In this document: positions 26,001 to 37,129 of the stretch, in pieces
Layout of the letters: each line of letters opens with the position of its first letter
Position numbering within the stretch: position 1 is the stretch's first letter
NCBI GenBank assembly: GCA_015698045.1
Contig: BLAL01000160.1
Coordinates: 1,116,001 to 1,180,000, forward strand
Origin: Rhizophagus clarus
Lineage: Eukaryota; Glomeromycota; Glomeromycetes; Glomerales; Glomeraceae
Reading direction: 5' to 3'
Length of the DNA stretch: 64,000 nt
The notes under the pieces: model-generated
Databases searched by the model: none
What the model saw: only the letters and a program-made list of their open reading frames with translations
Told to the model about the DNA's origin: nothing
Position numbers and translations under genes: made by a program

Positions 26001-26777
26001 TACTATATCGATTTAAACCAACTTATTAGTCCCAGTGCAAAGCAATAGGTGACTGCTAATACCTTTCATAAAATAATTACAGCATAACAAACAAATCCTA
26101 AATATATCTAAAATTCTATGAGAAATCAATTATTAACCCAAACTGCATCACGTGCAAAATTAAACTGATTTATTATTACAATAAAGTGAACAGATAATCT
26201 TCTTCTCCGCCTACTTATGTTGAACAATCTTCTTTTTATTCTCTATTGCATTTATCCCATAGTTTATATTAATCAGCTTATTGCTGGAATTTATGCATGT
26301 ATTACTTTGAAAATTTATTTGCAGGTAATCGTTGATGAGAATGGTAGAGTAAAAATAGAAATGATAAGGATGAAGATAGAGATAGCGGTGATGATGAAGA
26401 TGGCAAGTTATTTCATAAATTTGAAAGCAATGAAAGGAAAGCAGATCTGAAGTTATTTTAGCGGACAAGTTCATGGAAAAGTCACTAAACGAAGCCAAGA
26501 TCTACCCCAAACCTCTTATAGAACATTCAATTAATATACCAAAGCTTCCGTTTTTTATTTTTATAGCTTTCTGTAAATATCACAGAAAGATGACAGAGCC
26601 AGTTTGTCATCAAATTAAAAAGTCAGGCAATACATTCAAGAAAAGCGATGCACGATAATATTAGGTTGGAGAATATAATGTTATGTAAGAATCAATTGAC
26701 AGGCAACATTGGATTGTGCGGAATAAAATGCCAAATTCTGGATGAGAAGCTGAATGAATTGAAAATTTACCTGCATG
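23029..26777. other. Spacer of the giant inverted repeat, no gene supported
   Basis: About 3.75 kb of AT-rich DNA. An A/G-rich tract at 23460-23660 gives a spurious Phe/Ser-rich minus-strand frame. At 24025-24050 AATAAAAGGAATTT is followed by a run of A, which resembles a polyadenylation site with a genomic poly-A tail. Short frames at 25579-25776 and 26217-26658 have no recognisable content. The bases immediately next to the two inner termini do not match each other as a target duplication. Confidence 0.5.
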
Positions 26778-28780
26778 TAGTGTTCCGCAAATGATTTGGT
26801 CAAATCAAATCAATTCGAATTTGATTTGAAGTTTGATTTGATTCGATTTGATAATTTTGATTTGCAAATCAAATCCAAACTTCAAAACAAGATTTGAGTT
26901 CAAATCCAAATTAAAAAAAAAGATTTGATTCGATTTCAAATCAAATTCAAATTAGCTTAAACTAATTCAATCAAATCCGAATCAAATCTGACAAATCCAA
27001 ATCAAATCCAAATCAAATCAAATTAAATATACATGATCTGGTTAAACGTAATTACAAGACCCCGAACAATACTAATATAACTCACAAATGTATAAAGGCA
27101 GGGTCATGTGATTTGCTGATCTAATCAGATAATCTGAATATCTGATCTTTTTTTTAATCATTTTTCAGTTTATTTTTGTAGTGTTGCCAGACGAAAGGCA
27201 TGACCGGACTTTTGGAATTAAGGTAAGGGAGGGTGGGAAGTGTTTTTTGGTATTTTTTTTAACTAATTAATTAATTATTTTTTATTTTTATTTTTTGTAG
27301 TGTTGTCAGATGAAAGGTACGACCGGACTTTTAGAATTAAGGTAAGGGAGGGGTTGGGGGAGGTGTTTCGTTGTTTTTTTTAATTAATTTAAGTATTAAC
27401 TTTTTTTTACTTTTTGTAGTGTTGCCAGACGAAAAGCATGACCAGACTTTTGGAATTAAGGTAAGAGAGGGTGGGGAAGTGTTTTTCGGTATTTTTTTTA
27501 ACTATTTAATTAATTATTTTTTTTTTATTTTTTTGTAGTGTTGCCAGACGAAATGCATGACCAGACTTTTGGAATTAAGGTAAGGGAGGGGTTGGGAGAG
27601 GTGTTTCGTTGTTTTTTTTTAATTAATTAAGTATTAACTTTTTTTTTACTTTTTGTAGTGTTGCCAGACGAAAAGCACGACCAGACTTTTGGAATTAAGG
27701 TAAGGGAGGGTGAGAAGTGTTTTTTGGTGTTTTTTTTAACTAATTAATTAATTATTTTTTATTTTTATTTTTTGTAGTGTTGCCAGACGAAAGGCACGAC
27801 CGGACTTTTGGAATTAAGGTAAGGGAGGGGTTGGAGGAGGTGTTTCGTTGTTTTTTTTTAATTAATTTAAGTATTAACTTTTTTTTTACTTTTTATAGTG
27901 TTGCCGGACGAAAAGCATGACCAAGCTTTTGGAATTAAGGTAAGGAAGGGTGGGAAAGTGTTTTTCGGTATTTTTTTTAACTATTTAATTAATTATTTTT
28001 TTTTTATTTTTTTGTAGTGTTGCCAGACGAAAAGCACGACTGGGCTTTTGGAATTAAGGTAAGGGAGGGTTGGGGGAGGTGTTTCGTTATTTTTTTAATT
28101 AATTAACTATTAACCTTTTTTTTATTTTTTTGTAGTGTTGCCAGACGAAAAGCATGACTGGACTTTTGGAATTAAGGTAAGGGAGGGTGGGAGAAGTGTT
28201 TTTCGGTATTTTTTTTTAACTAATTAATTGTTTTTTTTTTATTTTTTTGTAGTGTTGCCGGATGAAAAGCATGACCGGACTTTTGGAATTAAGGTAAGGG
28301 AGGGTGGGGAAGTGTTTTTCAGTATTTTTTTTAACTATTTAATTAATTATTTTTTTTATTTTTTTGTAGTGTTGCCAGAAGAAATGCACGACCAGACTTT
28401 TGGAATTAAGGTAAGGGAGGGGGGGTTGGGGGAGGTGTTTCGTTGTTTTTTTTTTAATTAATTAAGTATTAACTTTTTTTTTACTTTTTGTAGTGTTGCC
28501 AGATGAAAAGCATGACCAGACTTTTGGAATTAAGGTAAGGGAGGGTTGGGGGAGGTGTTTTGTTATTTTTTTTTAATTAATTAAGTATTAACCTTTTTTT
28601 TATTTTTTTGTAGTGTTTCCGGACGAAAAGCATGACTGGACCTTTGGAATTAAGGTAAGGGAGGGTGGAGGAAGTGTTTTTCGGTATTTTTTTAACTAAT
28701 TAATTGTTTTTTTTTTTATTTTTTTGTAGTGTTGCCAGATGAAAAGCATGACCAGACTTTTGGAATTAGGGTATTAAAAC
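26778..28780 (+). repeat. Giant inverted repeat, arm 2: AATCAAATTTGATT array plus 14 intron/mini-exon units
   Basis: Starts TAGTGTTCCGCAAATG (hAT-like end), then an AATCAAATTTGATT-type array to about 27020 and the unique segment to 27175. Fourteen units follow, with blocks starting at about 27181, 27300, 27419, 27538, 27658, 27777, 27898, 28017, 28135, 28254, 28369, 28494, 28612 and 28729. Blocks are consistently 41 nt between TTTTTGTAG and GTAAGGGAGGG; the spacer contains TAACTAATTAATTAA and a T tract. 41 is not a multiple of three, and joining blocks hits TGA within two units, so this is not a long coding array. The last unit reads GGAATTAGGGTATT, with its donor degraded. Confidence 0.88.
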
Positions 28781-29130
28781 CCAAAAAAGAATAATAAAAA
28801 TAAATAAATTTGGTATAAAATACCGAAAAAAAGTGAAAAAATAAATAAAATAAAATAAATTTTGGTAAATACCAAGTAATTTAATTTACCAAAATTAGTA
28901 TTTTTTAAAAGTAAATTCACGTATATCTATTATAAACTCTACACAAACATAATATCCCAAATTGACCAATCTACGCAAACTCAATTTGTAGGTTTAAAAA
29001 GTAATTTCATATAAACTCTACGCAAACCCGCATGTGAGTTATATTGGTATTATTCGGGGTCCTGTAATTACCGTAAATATTATTGGTAGTTACTGCAACC
29101 ACATGATGTCCAACCCTCCTTAAACACATT
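28781..29130. other. Element-derived unique sequence
   Basis: Contains GTGAGTTATATTGGTATTAT followed by CGGGGTCCTGTAATTACC at 29034-29068, a second copy of a segment also found in both inverted-repeat arms (22716-22755 and its inverse). It is therefore another fragment of the same family. No gene. Confidence 0.5.
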
Positions 29131-29335
29131 AAAGAAATACGTTTCACAACATTTTTTTATTAATAATGCGTTGCAAAATGCATTTTTTATTTAAATAATT
29201 AAAAAAAAACATTTCGCAATGTTTTTTTTATTAGTATTGTGTTGCGAAACACATTTTTTTATTAAATTAATTTAAAAAAAATGTTTCGCAACATTTTTAT
29301 TAGTATTGCATTGCAAAACGCATTTTTTTATACAA
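29131..29335. repeat. Iterated GCGTTGC(A/G)AAA(C/T)GC palindromic motif
   Basis: Five or six copies of a short imperfect palindrome (GCGTTGCAAAATGC, TTTCGCAATG, GTGTTGCGAAACAC, TTTCGCAACA, GCATTGCAAAACGC), separated by about 30 bp of T- or A-rich DNA. Confidence 0.75.
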
Positions 29336-29560
29336 ATCAAACCAAATCACAAATCTATTTGAATGAATTTAATTTGATTTGAATTTGAATTTGATTTGAA
29401 TCGAATCAAATTTAAATCAAATCAAATCAAATTCGAATCAAATTTCAAATCAGATTTGAATGGTTTGATTCAAATCTGAATTCAAACTTTTCAGATTTGA
29501 TTTGATCAAATCAAATTTCAAATCTATCCTGATTTGGTCTAATTTGATTTGCGTATGATA
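29336..29560. repeat. Third AATCAAATTTGATT array
   Basis: Dense ATTTGATTTGAATCAAAT words, the same class as the arrays at 22780-23015 and 26790-27020, diverged in order. It may be the distal end of the arm 2 element, but the terminus is not clear. Confidence 0.65.
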
Positions 29561-29689
29561 TATAAAGAAGTATTTCAGATTTGTGATTTTTTATAATCAT
29601 TTACTTATATCCTAAACTTATTAATAGATTTAAAGCTAACAATTATTTATTTAATAGATCACGATATAAATGGTATCTAATAACAAATT

Positions 29690-30330
29690 ACAATGATAAG
29701 AAAATAAAAAAAAAAGAGATCATAATAAATAAAAGAATAATGATAAAATAAAAAAAATAAATAAAGAAAAGAAGTAAAAGGGATGAAGTAAAACAAGAAA
29801 GAATGGAATAGAATTAGAGAAAAGGGAAGAGGAGAAACGAAAAAAAAGGGGAGTATGATAAGGAACAGGAAAAAGGTGTATGATAAGAAACAAAAAAAAA
29901 AGTAAAGATAAGCGAAAAAAAGGAGAAGAGGAACTAAAGAAAAAGGGAGAATCTGAAGAACAAAAAAAAAGAAAATAATGAGAAACGAAAAAAAGAGGAG
30001 AGGTAAAAATGATGAGAAATAAAAGAAAGAAAAAAAGCAATGAAGAACAAAAGGAAGGTAAAAAGTGTGATAAAGGATGAAAGGAAGGTGAAAAGAGTGA
30101 TAAGGGACGAAAGATAAGGTGAAAAGAATGGTGGAAGATGAAAGGAAGGTGAAAGTGTGATGAGAAACGAAAGATAAGGTGAAAGAGTGATGAGAGGTGA
30201 ATGAAAGTGAAAAGAGTGGATAAGGGACGAAGTGAAGGTGAAAAGAAGTTGAAAAAATGAAATAAAAAAGGTAAAGCCCAAAACAAATGAACAAATCAAA
30301 AGTGAAATTGCAAAAAAAAAGAAACATCCA
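29690..30330 (-). repeat. Strand-asymmetric purine tract
   Basis: About 640 bp where the plus strand is almost only A and G with occasional TGA/TGATAAGG words (for example GAAAGGAAGGTGAAA, GAAACGAAAGATAAGGTGAA). The three overlapping minus-strand frames of 137-216 residues are Phe/Leu/Ser/His-rich low-complexity translations of this tract and are not called as genes. Confidence 0.75.
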
Positions 30331-30879
30331 ACCGAAAAAAACTTCATGATTATGTAATCAACTAATCAAGGTATGAATAGTTTATTTTGGGGGTGAAAAC
30401 TTCTTTGAGAAATCAAAGTCCTGGCAATGTATTAACGCTATACCTTTGCATTACAACATAAATTATGTGCTGGCTTCACGCAGAATATCAGATGAAAAAT
30501 AGAAGAGAATGCGGGGAAGATGTTCTATTATCTCTATGAAATCGTCACAGCGATCAGAACTGGTACTGTACACCGGAGTTAACCTTTCATCATGTAATGG
30601 AGTGGAGGTTTTTTGGTGTGAATGTGGGATAGGGTACGTAGATAGGAGATGCACCGTAGAGGTGATAAAATAATCGTATATACAGTTCTAGCATAGATAC
30701 CCATGTATCATGGGATATGCTCAATTTTTTGTGATTTATTTTGTATGGTCCACCACGCTTCATTGCATTGATGAAACACATGAATCACATGAATCACAGG
30801 CTTAGTTGGCTAAGTTAATAGCCATTAAAAAAAATTACGTAAGTTTACAGTAGTAACAGTAGTGACGACATTTCAGACG
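30331..30879. other. Intergenic, GC-richer, no gene supported
   Basis: Composition is less AT-rich from about 30420 to 30780. Short minus-strand frames exist (30463-30654, 30590-30781) without recognisable content. Confidence 0.4.
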
Positions 30880-30889
30880 TGATGCGTAG

Positions 30890-31025
30890 CAATATAATCT
30901 ATATATATATAGACTCACGTTATGATCTGATATATATAGACTGATTCTTCCTCGCAATTTTCTCTTTGCTTTGCATTTGCTTTTGCATTTCTTACTCCTC
31001 ACTCTCCACGACTAGGTAAGTATAT
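30890..31025 (+). promoter_or_regulatory. Possible promoter and 5' leader ending at a splice donor
   Basis: TATATATATAGACTCACG at about 30901 and TATATATAGACTGATTC at about 30932 are followed by a pyrimidine-rich leader (CTCCTCACTCTCCACGACTAG) and a consensus donor GTAAGTATATAATG at 31016. This has the look of a core promoter plus leader exon, but I cannot find a coding exon downstream before 33 kb. Confidence 0.3.
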
Positions 31026-33060
31026 AATGTTATAATTCTGTTAAACTTTTTTGCTTTAAATTGTTTATAAGGTCTATCAGATCCGAAAAAGGGTTTGATT
31101 ATGTTCCTTCCTTATAGCAATATGAATATAATATCTATGGGATAAGTGTTCACCATGAGTACTTTTATGTATGAATCCTTGTTACTATGGTATTCATACA
31201 TAATTTCTCACCATGATGTGCTTCTTTTGTACATTAGTTCTCACCACTACATCTACTACGAGTTCTTTTGTACATGAATTCTCATCACCACGAGTTTTTA
31301 AGCATGTGTATTTGTTACAAATTTCTTACATGAGTAGTACTCACCACGAGTGCTAATCTTCGTAGGACATTAACTTCATCTAAATTTTATTGCATTAATA
31401 TTTTACTTAGATGATCATCTAATCACGATTTATTTTATCGTTTAATATGGAAAAACATATAATTAATTATTTTAGTACAAATGAATATTGAAGTTGGAGT
31501 CCTTTAAGTGTTTTACAATATTTGTCTGTTAACAATCACTGTGCATGTAACCCTCTAATTTGCTTTATTATAGTTAACATAATAAAATTTTTGGCACAGC
31601 ATCCTCTTCCAACATATAACACATATGTAAAGTTTAAAATCAACCAAAATTTATTTAATTGGTTAAATTAACGGTTTTTGAATTTATAATTCTGGCCGAA
31701 ATTTCCTTAATTCTGGCCAAAATCGTAATTCCGGCCTAAATTTGGTTAAAATTGAAAATTTCAGGCCAAATATAACACTTCATTTATACAAAATAACTCT
31801 CAAACTAAATATGGGAAATAAAACTTCTAAATGGCCCCTAAGTGTTTATTAAAAAATTTCTTCAAATACATTTTGTTTTTCAAGTTGGATCTTAGTTAGA
31901 AGTTGATGTATTTTTTTCATTAAAAATAAAAAATTAATGCAAAAAACTTGTCATTTGTCAACCATAACGAGTATTATAAAAATTTAAATTAAAATAGAAA
32001 ATATTTTATATCATTATATAACAGGTAAAAAGTTAAAATACATAAATCTAAATAATTTTTTAATACAATAAATATAATTTAAATTCATCAAAAAAAATTT
32101 TTTTGCTTTTTATTTTATTTATATAATTAAATTATAAAATTTCTTTATTATTTTAGTTGTTTTAACTGTAAAATAAACTACCCATTAATTTCAAGAACAA
32201 TTAAATATTAAAAAATATCTTTTTTACAATAAAAATCTAATATTTAAATATGATTGGACAGAAATAAATTGGTTAAAAACAACGAAAATTTTGTATTATT
32301 TTTTAATTAAAAATAAATATATTACCCAAAAATGAGCTTAATAACGTTATTCTCCTCTTGTTTACTAATGTTAAATAAAAATTTGTCATTATTTCATATT
32401 AATAAACAGAAAAATATTAATAGATTCAATAATAACTAAAAATCTAGTTGGATAACCAGCACTATTACCTTAATAAAAGTTGTTTCTTTTGTAAATTTAT
32501 GGCTAAAAATGAGATATTTATTATTAGTTAAAAATTTCTTTTTAAAATTTTATGACATAAAAAATCTTTTTTTTTTCAAAAAAACAGTTTTTTCGTATTT
32601 ATACAAAAACTAATTGAAAAACTGCCCTTATAACCTTAGAAAATCTTTTTCCTCGTGCAAATTTACATATATTTTTGCTATTAACATTATGTGTTTGTCC
32701 ATACTTTTATAAAGATCTCAAAAAATAGTAGTTTTTAAACGTAAATTTCACGTATATGCAAAGAAAAAAAAATAATTGTAAAAATGGAAAATTAGTTTTA
32801 AAAACTGATAAAGCACATGACAATCTATGATATTACTTAATTTGTATAGGAGTTGCATATTAAAATTGATGGTTAATTATAAAATGAAGTAACTCGATTA
32901 TAGTTACACAAATTTCTTTTAATATGAAAATGATCTACATGTTACATGCGCGGTGATTGTTAATAATAAATACACGAAAAACAATATTAAAGAAATTTCT
33001 CACATTTTACAATAACAATTAGATGTAACGTTATGTGATCCAAATATACTGTATTTGAGC
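31026..33060. other. Long AT-rich intergenic stretch
   Basis: From 31120 to 31380 an imperfect repeat of TTCTCACCA(C/T)(C/G)A...TTTTGTACAT occurs about five times. From 31690 to 31770 ATTCTGGCCGAAATT/GGCCAAAA words iterate. The rest is AT-rich without a supported feature. Confidence 0.45.
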
Positions 33061-33390
33061 TCACGAGAGATAAGGCAAAAAACTTTCAGAAAATTTAATG
33101 TTAGATATAAATGAACCAGAAGTTCAAGATTTTCTAGATGTAATGGTGGTTAGTTATAAGCTCACTTTTAATGTTTACCAAAATTTATTAAACTATACTA
33201 ATAACTGTCAATAGGAATAAGAGGAAGAAATACCAAGACAATCAGAAGACCAACCTTTTCAAGACAAACAGAAACTTTCACAAGAACTTTCATTATCGTA
33301 CATGTGATAAGAAAATGATACACAATTTGTATTATTTTTGTTATAAAGGATTTGCATTTAATTTTATATATTTATGTATTTTTGTTTTAT

Positions 33391-33524
33391 TTTACAGCTA
33401 TACAATTGTTATTTATACTCCTTGCATAATTTCAAAGAATCAATTAACAATTGGAGTAGAATGCAATAAGTTATTAGTAATAGAAGGAAGTTTTTATGTG
33501 AATGATGAAAGTAATAAATATTGA
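33391..33524 (+). pseudogene. Possible exon remnant, unidentified
   Basis: After a polypyrimidine tract ending TTTTACAG at 33391-33398 a frame reads IGVECNKLLVIEGSFYVNDE and then hits TGA at 33522-33524. Two further coding-looking bits lie upstream (33092-33150 and 33213-33305, rich in Glu/Gln/Ser), separated by a GTGGTTAG...CAATAG stretch that could be an intron. I do not recognise the protein. It may belong to the same gene as 34200-34304. Confidence 0.3.
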
Positions 33525-34199
33525 AAATTGATAAGAAATCAATAGCCCCTGGGTCTTGATTTAAAAATTCCACTTCTTACTAAGTAAGTTGTAATAAAAA
33601 TTGGAAGTATTTTATTATATATTTTGTCTTGGTTAATATATAATAATTTGCTTGTTTTTAAGCAGAGTCAATCCAATGGATAAGGTAACAGTAAGCATCA
33701 AACAGGGTTAACAAAGTTGTTCATCAAAAATCGCGAATCATGTTGATAATAATCTAATTTTTTCTTAAATTGCGGTACCTTGTCTTAGTTTTATTGTATA
33801 CTATTTGGTGTATTATGTTGTAATAATATTACATCCTTGAAATAAAATTAAAATAATTACATATGAACAAATTATTACCTCAGTTTATTTAATCTTTATG
33901 GTTTAATTAATGCCCAGTAAGCTTTTGGCAACTCTATATATAGATTACCGTTAAATGGGTAAAGTTGTTATATAAAATCAAAAGTGTTGCTAATTAAGTC
34001 GGGTAATGCTGTTATAAAAAAAATATTAGGTAAATTGTTAAATAGGGTAAGATAAAGGTAAAATTTTGTTAATATAAAATGAGTAACAGCCCAGTCAGCC
34101 CTATAAATAGTTACTATATTGGGTAATGAACACATGCGTTTTTTATAGGGGTAATATAAATACACAGAGAATGGTAAACCATGATAAAAAAAAAAATTT

Positions 34200-34304
34200 C
34201 CTCTAAAAGATGCAAGTCAAAAATCCTAAAAATTTCCTTCTATAAAGCATTTTCTACCTGATGATAATAAATATAACTCTGAAGAAACTTTTGACTTACT
34301 TGGG
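34200..34304 (+). pseudogene. 5' part of an unidentified gene interrupted by a 9-kb hAT
   Basis: The frame reads PLKDASQKS, a TAA, then KFPSIKHFLPDDNKYNSEE and ends LLG at the target duplication TACTTGGG (34297-34304). It continues in the same frame at 43365 with YDLVEMLDEI. The 35 codons on this side and the exact phase on the other side show that the hAT landed in coding sequence. The upstream boundary is not determined. Confidence 0.65.
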
Positions 34305-34592
34305 TAGTGTTTGGAATCATATAAGAGTTATTCGAATAACTCGAGTATACTCGAGTATTCGAATAAGCATCATTACTATTCAAATATTTGTGAAACATGT
34401 ATGAATAAATTCGAATATTATTTATTCGAGTCATCTGAATAATATTCGAATAATATCTGTAAAATGATTATCATTGGTGGTATTATATAATAAAATTTCT
34501 ATATTAGTCAGCGATCACTGATGTAAATTAAAAATTTTGACGTGTGAAATTTACTTTTTCTTACGTAAATTTTACTGTATAAAATATTAACC

Positions 34593-36100
34593 ATGAATTT
34601 ACAAAACAAAAGAGTTAAATATGATGCACGTCTGATCAAGGATTCAACCAATAGAACAGGAAATACTGATAAAAATGAGCTACAACATTATACTGAAAGC
34701 CGTTATTTTGTTGATGACATTGATGATATTAATGATGATATTAACGATGATATTGAGTCTTCTAAAAACTCTACAGCAAAAGCAAATATAACAAATAAAA
34801 AATGAAAAAAAGCTGCCAAAGAGCTAACTAGCTTTGTATGGAAGTACTTTAAGAAGGGAGAAGACTCAAATTCAGCAACATGTTACATGATTAAAGAGGA
34901 CGGAGAAGAATGTGGTCATTATTACAATGATGGGTCAACAACTTCAAATCTTATTCATCATTTAGCAACAAAGCATAAAATTTATAAACCAGGGAGTGCA
35001 GAACAAGTAATTCGTTAAAATATTTACATATTTTTTAATTTCTTTTTATCATATTTATTTTTGTAATTATATAGGCAAAACACCTAAAAGAACAGCCCCA
35101 ACTTGATATACGAGTAGCAATTAAAAAACGTAAGCCCAAAAGTGAAACAGAATATAAACAAATTCGGCAGAATGTTACTGAATTTATTTATAATTGAGGA
35201 TAATCAACCTCTTTATGTACTTCAAAGTAAGAGTTTTAGAAAATTGCTTCTTTCACTTGATGAACATTTTGAAATCCCTTGTGATAAATCAATTAAACTA
35301 ATGATCAGAAAAGCATTTGAATAGAGTAAAGATCAACTTCTTGAATTTTTAAAGGTTGATTGTATAGCAGCGTCAATTACTACAGATTTCTGGACAAGTA
35401 AAGCATGGCATGGATACATTGGCGTTACTTGCAGCTGGATTTCTCATGACTGGACTTTATGCGAGGCCTTACTAGCATTGCAGCGAGTCAGATACTCTCA
35501 CACTGGTGAAATAATCAAGGAATTGCTTAATAAAATCTTTGCAGATTGGGCAATTGCATCTAAACTATTAACAATGACAACAGATAACGGGAGTAATATA
35601 AAAAAAGCAGGCTGACTAATGGAAGCAGCTATTTTTTGCCTTCCATGCACAGCCCATACTTTGCAGTTAACTATTGGAAAGGATCTTAATTTGGTAAAAA
35701 CATTGATTTTACAGGCAAAGAGGTTGATCAATTTTTTTAATTTTTCACCAAAACAATGTGAGCGCCTACAGACAGCACAAGAATTTCTTGGATACACTCA
35801 AATAAAGCATGTAATTGAGGATGTCTCCACTCGTTGGAATTCCACCTATTATGCATAGGAATGTTTAATTGAGCTTAAACAAGCTATAAAGTTCTTGCCA
35901 GGATAATTAAAATCAGATTTAAATAAAGATGCCCAAAAGGATGGTGAAAAGTTAGAAAAAATTATGCTTTCTGATGATGAGTGGTTATTAATAGAAGATT
36001 TACTTAACCTTTTATCTGTATTTGAAGATGTTACAAAGTTATTAAGTGGCGCTAAATACTGTACAATTTCATTAATGTATCCATATGCGCGGATCTTAAC
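34593..36100 (+). pseudogene. hAT transposase, N-terminal two-thirds (interrupted)
   Basis: Exon 1 (34593-35006) encodes an acidic N-terminus with DDIDDINDDINDDIE, then a BED-type zinc finger: SFVWKYFKK, a Cys pair in CYMIKEDGEECGHYY, and HHLATKHK. An intron follows (35007-35074, GTAATT...TATAG). Next come a DUF659-like part, the first catalytic Asp region ASITTDFWTSKA, TTDNGSN, the CTAHTLQLTIG block and DVSTRWNSTYYA. In-frame stops after residue 70, at 35321 (TAG), 35613 (TGA), 35856 (TAG) and 35904 (TAA) mostly fall where Trp or Gln is expected. There is a frameshift at about 35180. The reading breaks at about 36100 after SLMYPY. Confidence 0.85.
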
Positions 36101-36210
36101 CCTAACCCCAATTTTTGAAATATAACCCCAGATTTTGTGTAACATTACAATAACGGTCAGATCAGTTGACACTGCTAAGTAACACCAATGACGCAAAATT
36201 TTTTTTACAG

Positions 36211-37129
36211 TTTTTTTAAAGCATGAAATCAAGACCGTAGAAAACATAAATAAACACGATGTTGACTTTCTCTTAGTTTTAAAAAATAATATTCAAGTTA
36301 AAGAAGAACATCTTAATATTTTCCGTGAACAAGAAATAACCGGTTATTCCCTTCTTATAACAACTGAAGAAAAGTTTAAAAGTTATGAATTGAAAGAAGG
36401 ACCGGCAATGATTCTTGTGGATTTTGCTCATAAATGTAAGGAAAAGTGTATGAAAAATAAGAAAAGGCCATTTTCTTCATATAAATTATATATGTATTAT
36501 TTAAAAAGGTTTAAAATTTAAACAGTTTAGCCTCCATTCCTCAATTTACACCGCACTCAAGTAGCGAAGTAGAATTGGACAATGCATTAATGAATTAAAA
36601 CGTAGATTGCGTAACTTGAGAGGTTTGGTTCTTGACAATAATGAGGCAATGCGTGATTAGTACATTTCACTAATTCCTCACGTTGCAATTAATATTGTCA
36701 GAGAATTAACTAGAACAAATTAATTTGTTCTCCAACTTGAAGTTGTAGGTGATAAAAACAAAATACTGGTCATGTTGATTATGATCTGAAGAGCTGATTT
36801 GTATCACTGAAAGCAAGCAACACGCAATTAATATAAGTTTCATTCAAATGTTACAAATTAACAAGAAAAAACTACGTAAAGCAGGCATTACTTTTGGAGA
36901 TGCTGAATACCTTTATGGTATTATCACAACAGCGACAGAGTGGTATTTTTTATTATACAGTCAGAAGAAATCTTATGTACATTTAAAAATCCAATCACTA
37001 TCAAGTTCCCTACTTTAACAGATTCAGAAGAGGGCGCAAAAATGTAAAACGGGTATTGGGGTTATTGTTAGTTTATTGAAAAGTAGATTTGAGGATGAAA
37101 AACCACCCTCTAAAAAAACAAAAAAATGA
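36211..37129 (+). pseudogene. SAM-like domain plus PD-(D/E)xK-like nuclease domain pseudogene
   Basis: The frame starts right after a TTTTTTTACAG acceptor. The first part (to about 36520) has the SAM-like pattern VEEH..IFREQEITGYSLL, TTEEKFKSYELKEGPAM and VDFAHKCKEK. The second part reads IGQCINELKRRLRNLRGL, DNNEAMRD, then VDYDL and ICITESKQ, which together give a D...E-x-K nuclease-type signature (36772-36815). It continues through EYLYGIITTATEWYFLLYS to a Lys-rich end. Gene families combining these two domains are greatly expanded in Rhizophagus (family knowledge from memory). Breaks include stops near 36519, 36595 and 36658 and a frameshift inside the nuclease signature near 36790. Role of intact relatives unknown; nucleic-acid cleavage is inference. 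Confidence 0.7.

Noticed and set aside
27181..28770. A long repetitive coding gene made of 41-nt exons
   Set aside because: 41 nt is not divisible by 3 and joining units meets TGA within two units in every frame tested.
20990..28780. A single foldback transposon with the 3.75 kb spacer as cargo
   Set aside because: The outer ends do not match each other and no target duplication was found on either side. Left open as an inverted duplication instead.
29677..30347. Phe/Leu-rich frames of 137-216 residues
   Set aside because: Three overlapping frames on one purine tract; low complexity, no motif.
36095..36115. TTAACCCTAACCCC as an internal telomere
   Set aside because: Only about two telomere-like units, at an insertion junction; too short to be evidence of a telomere.
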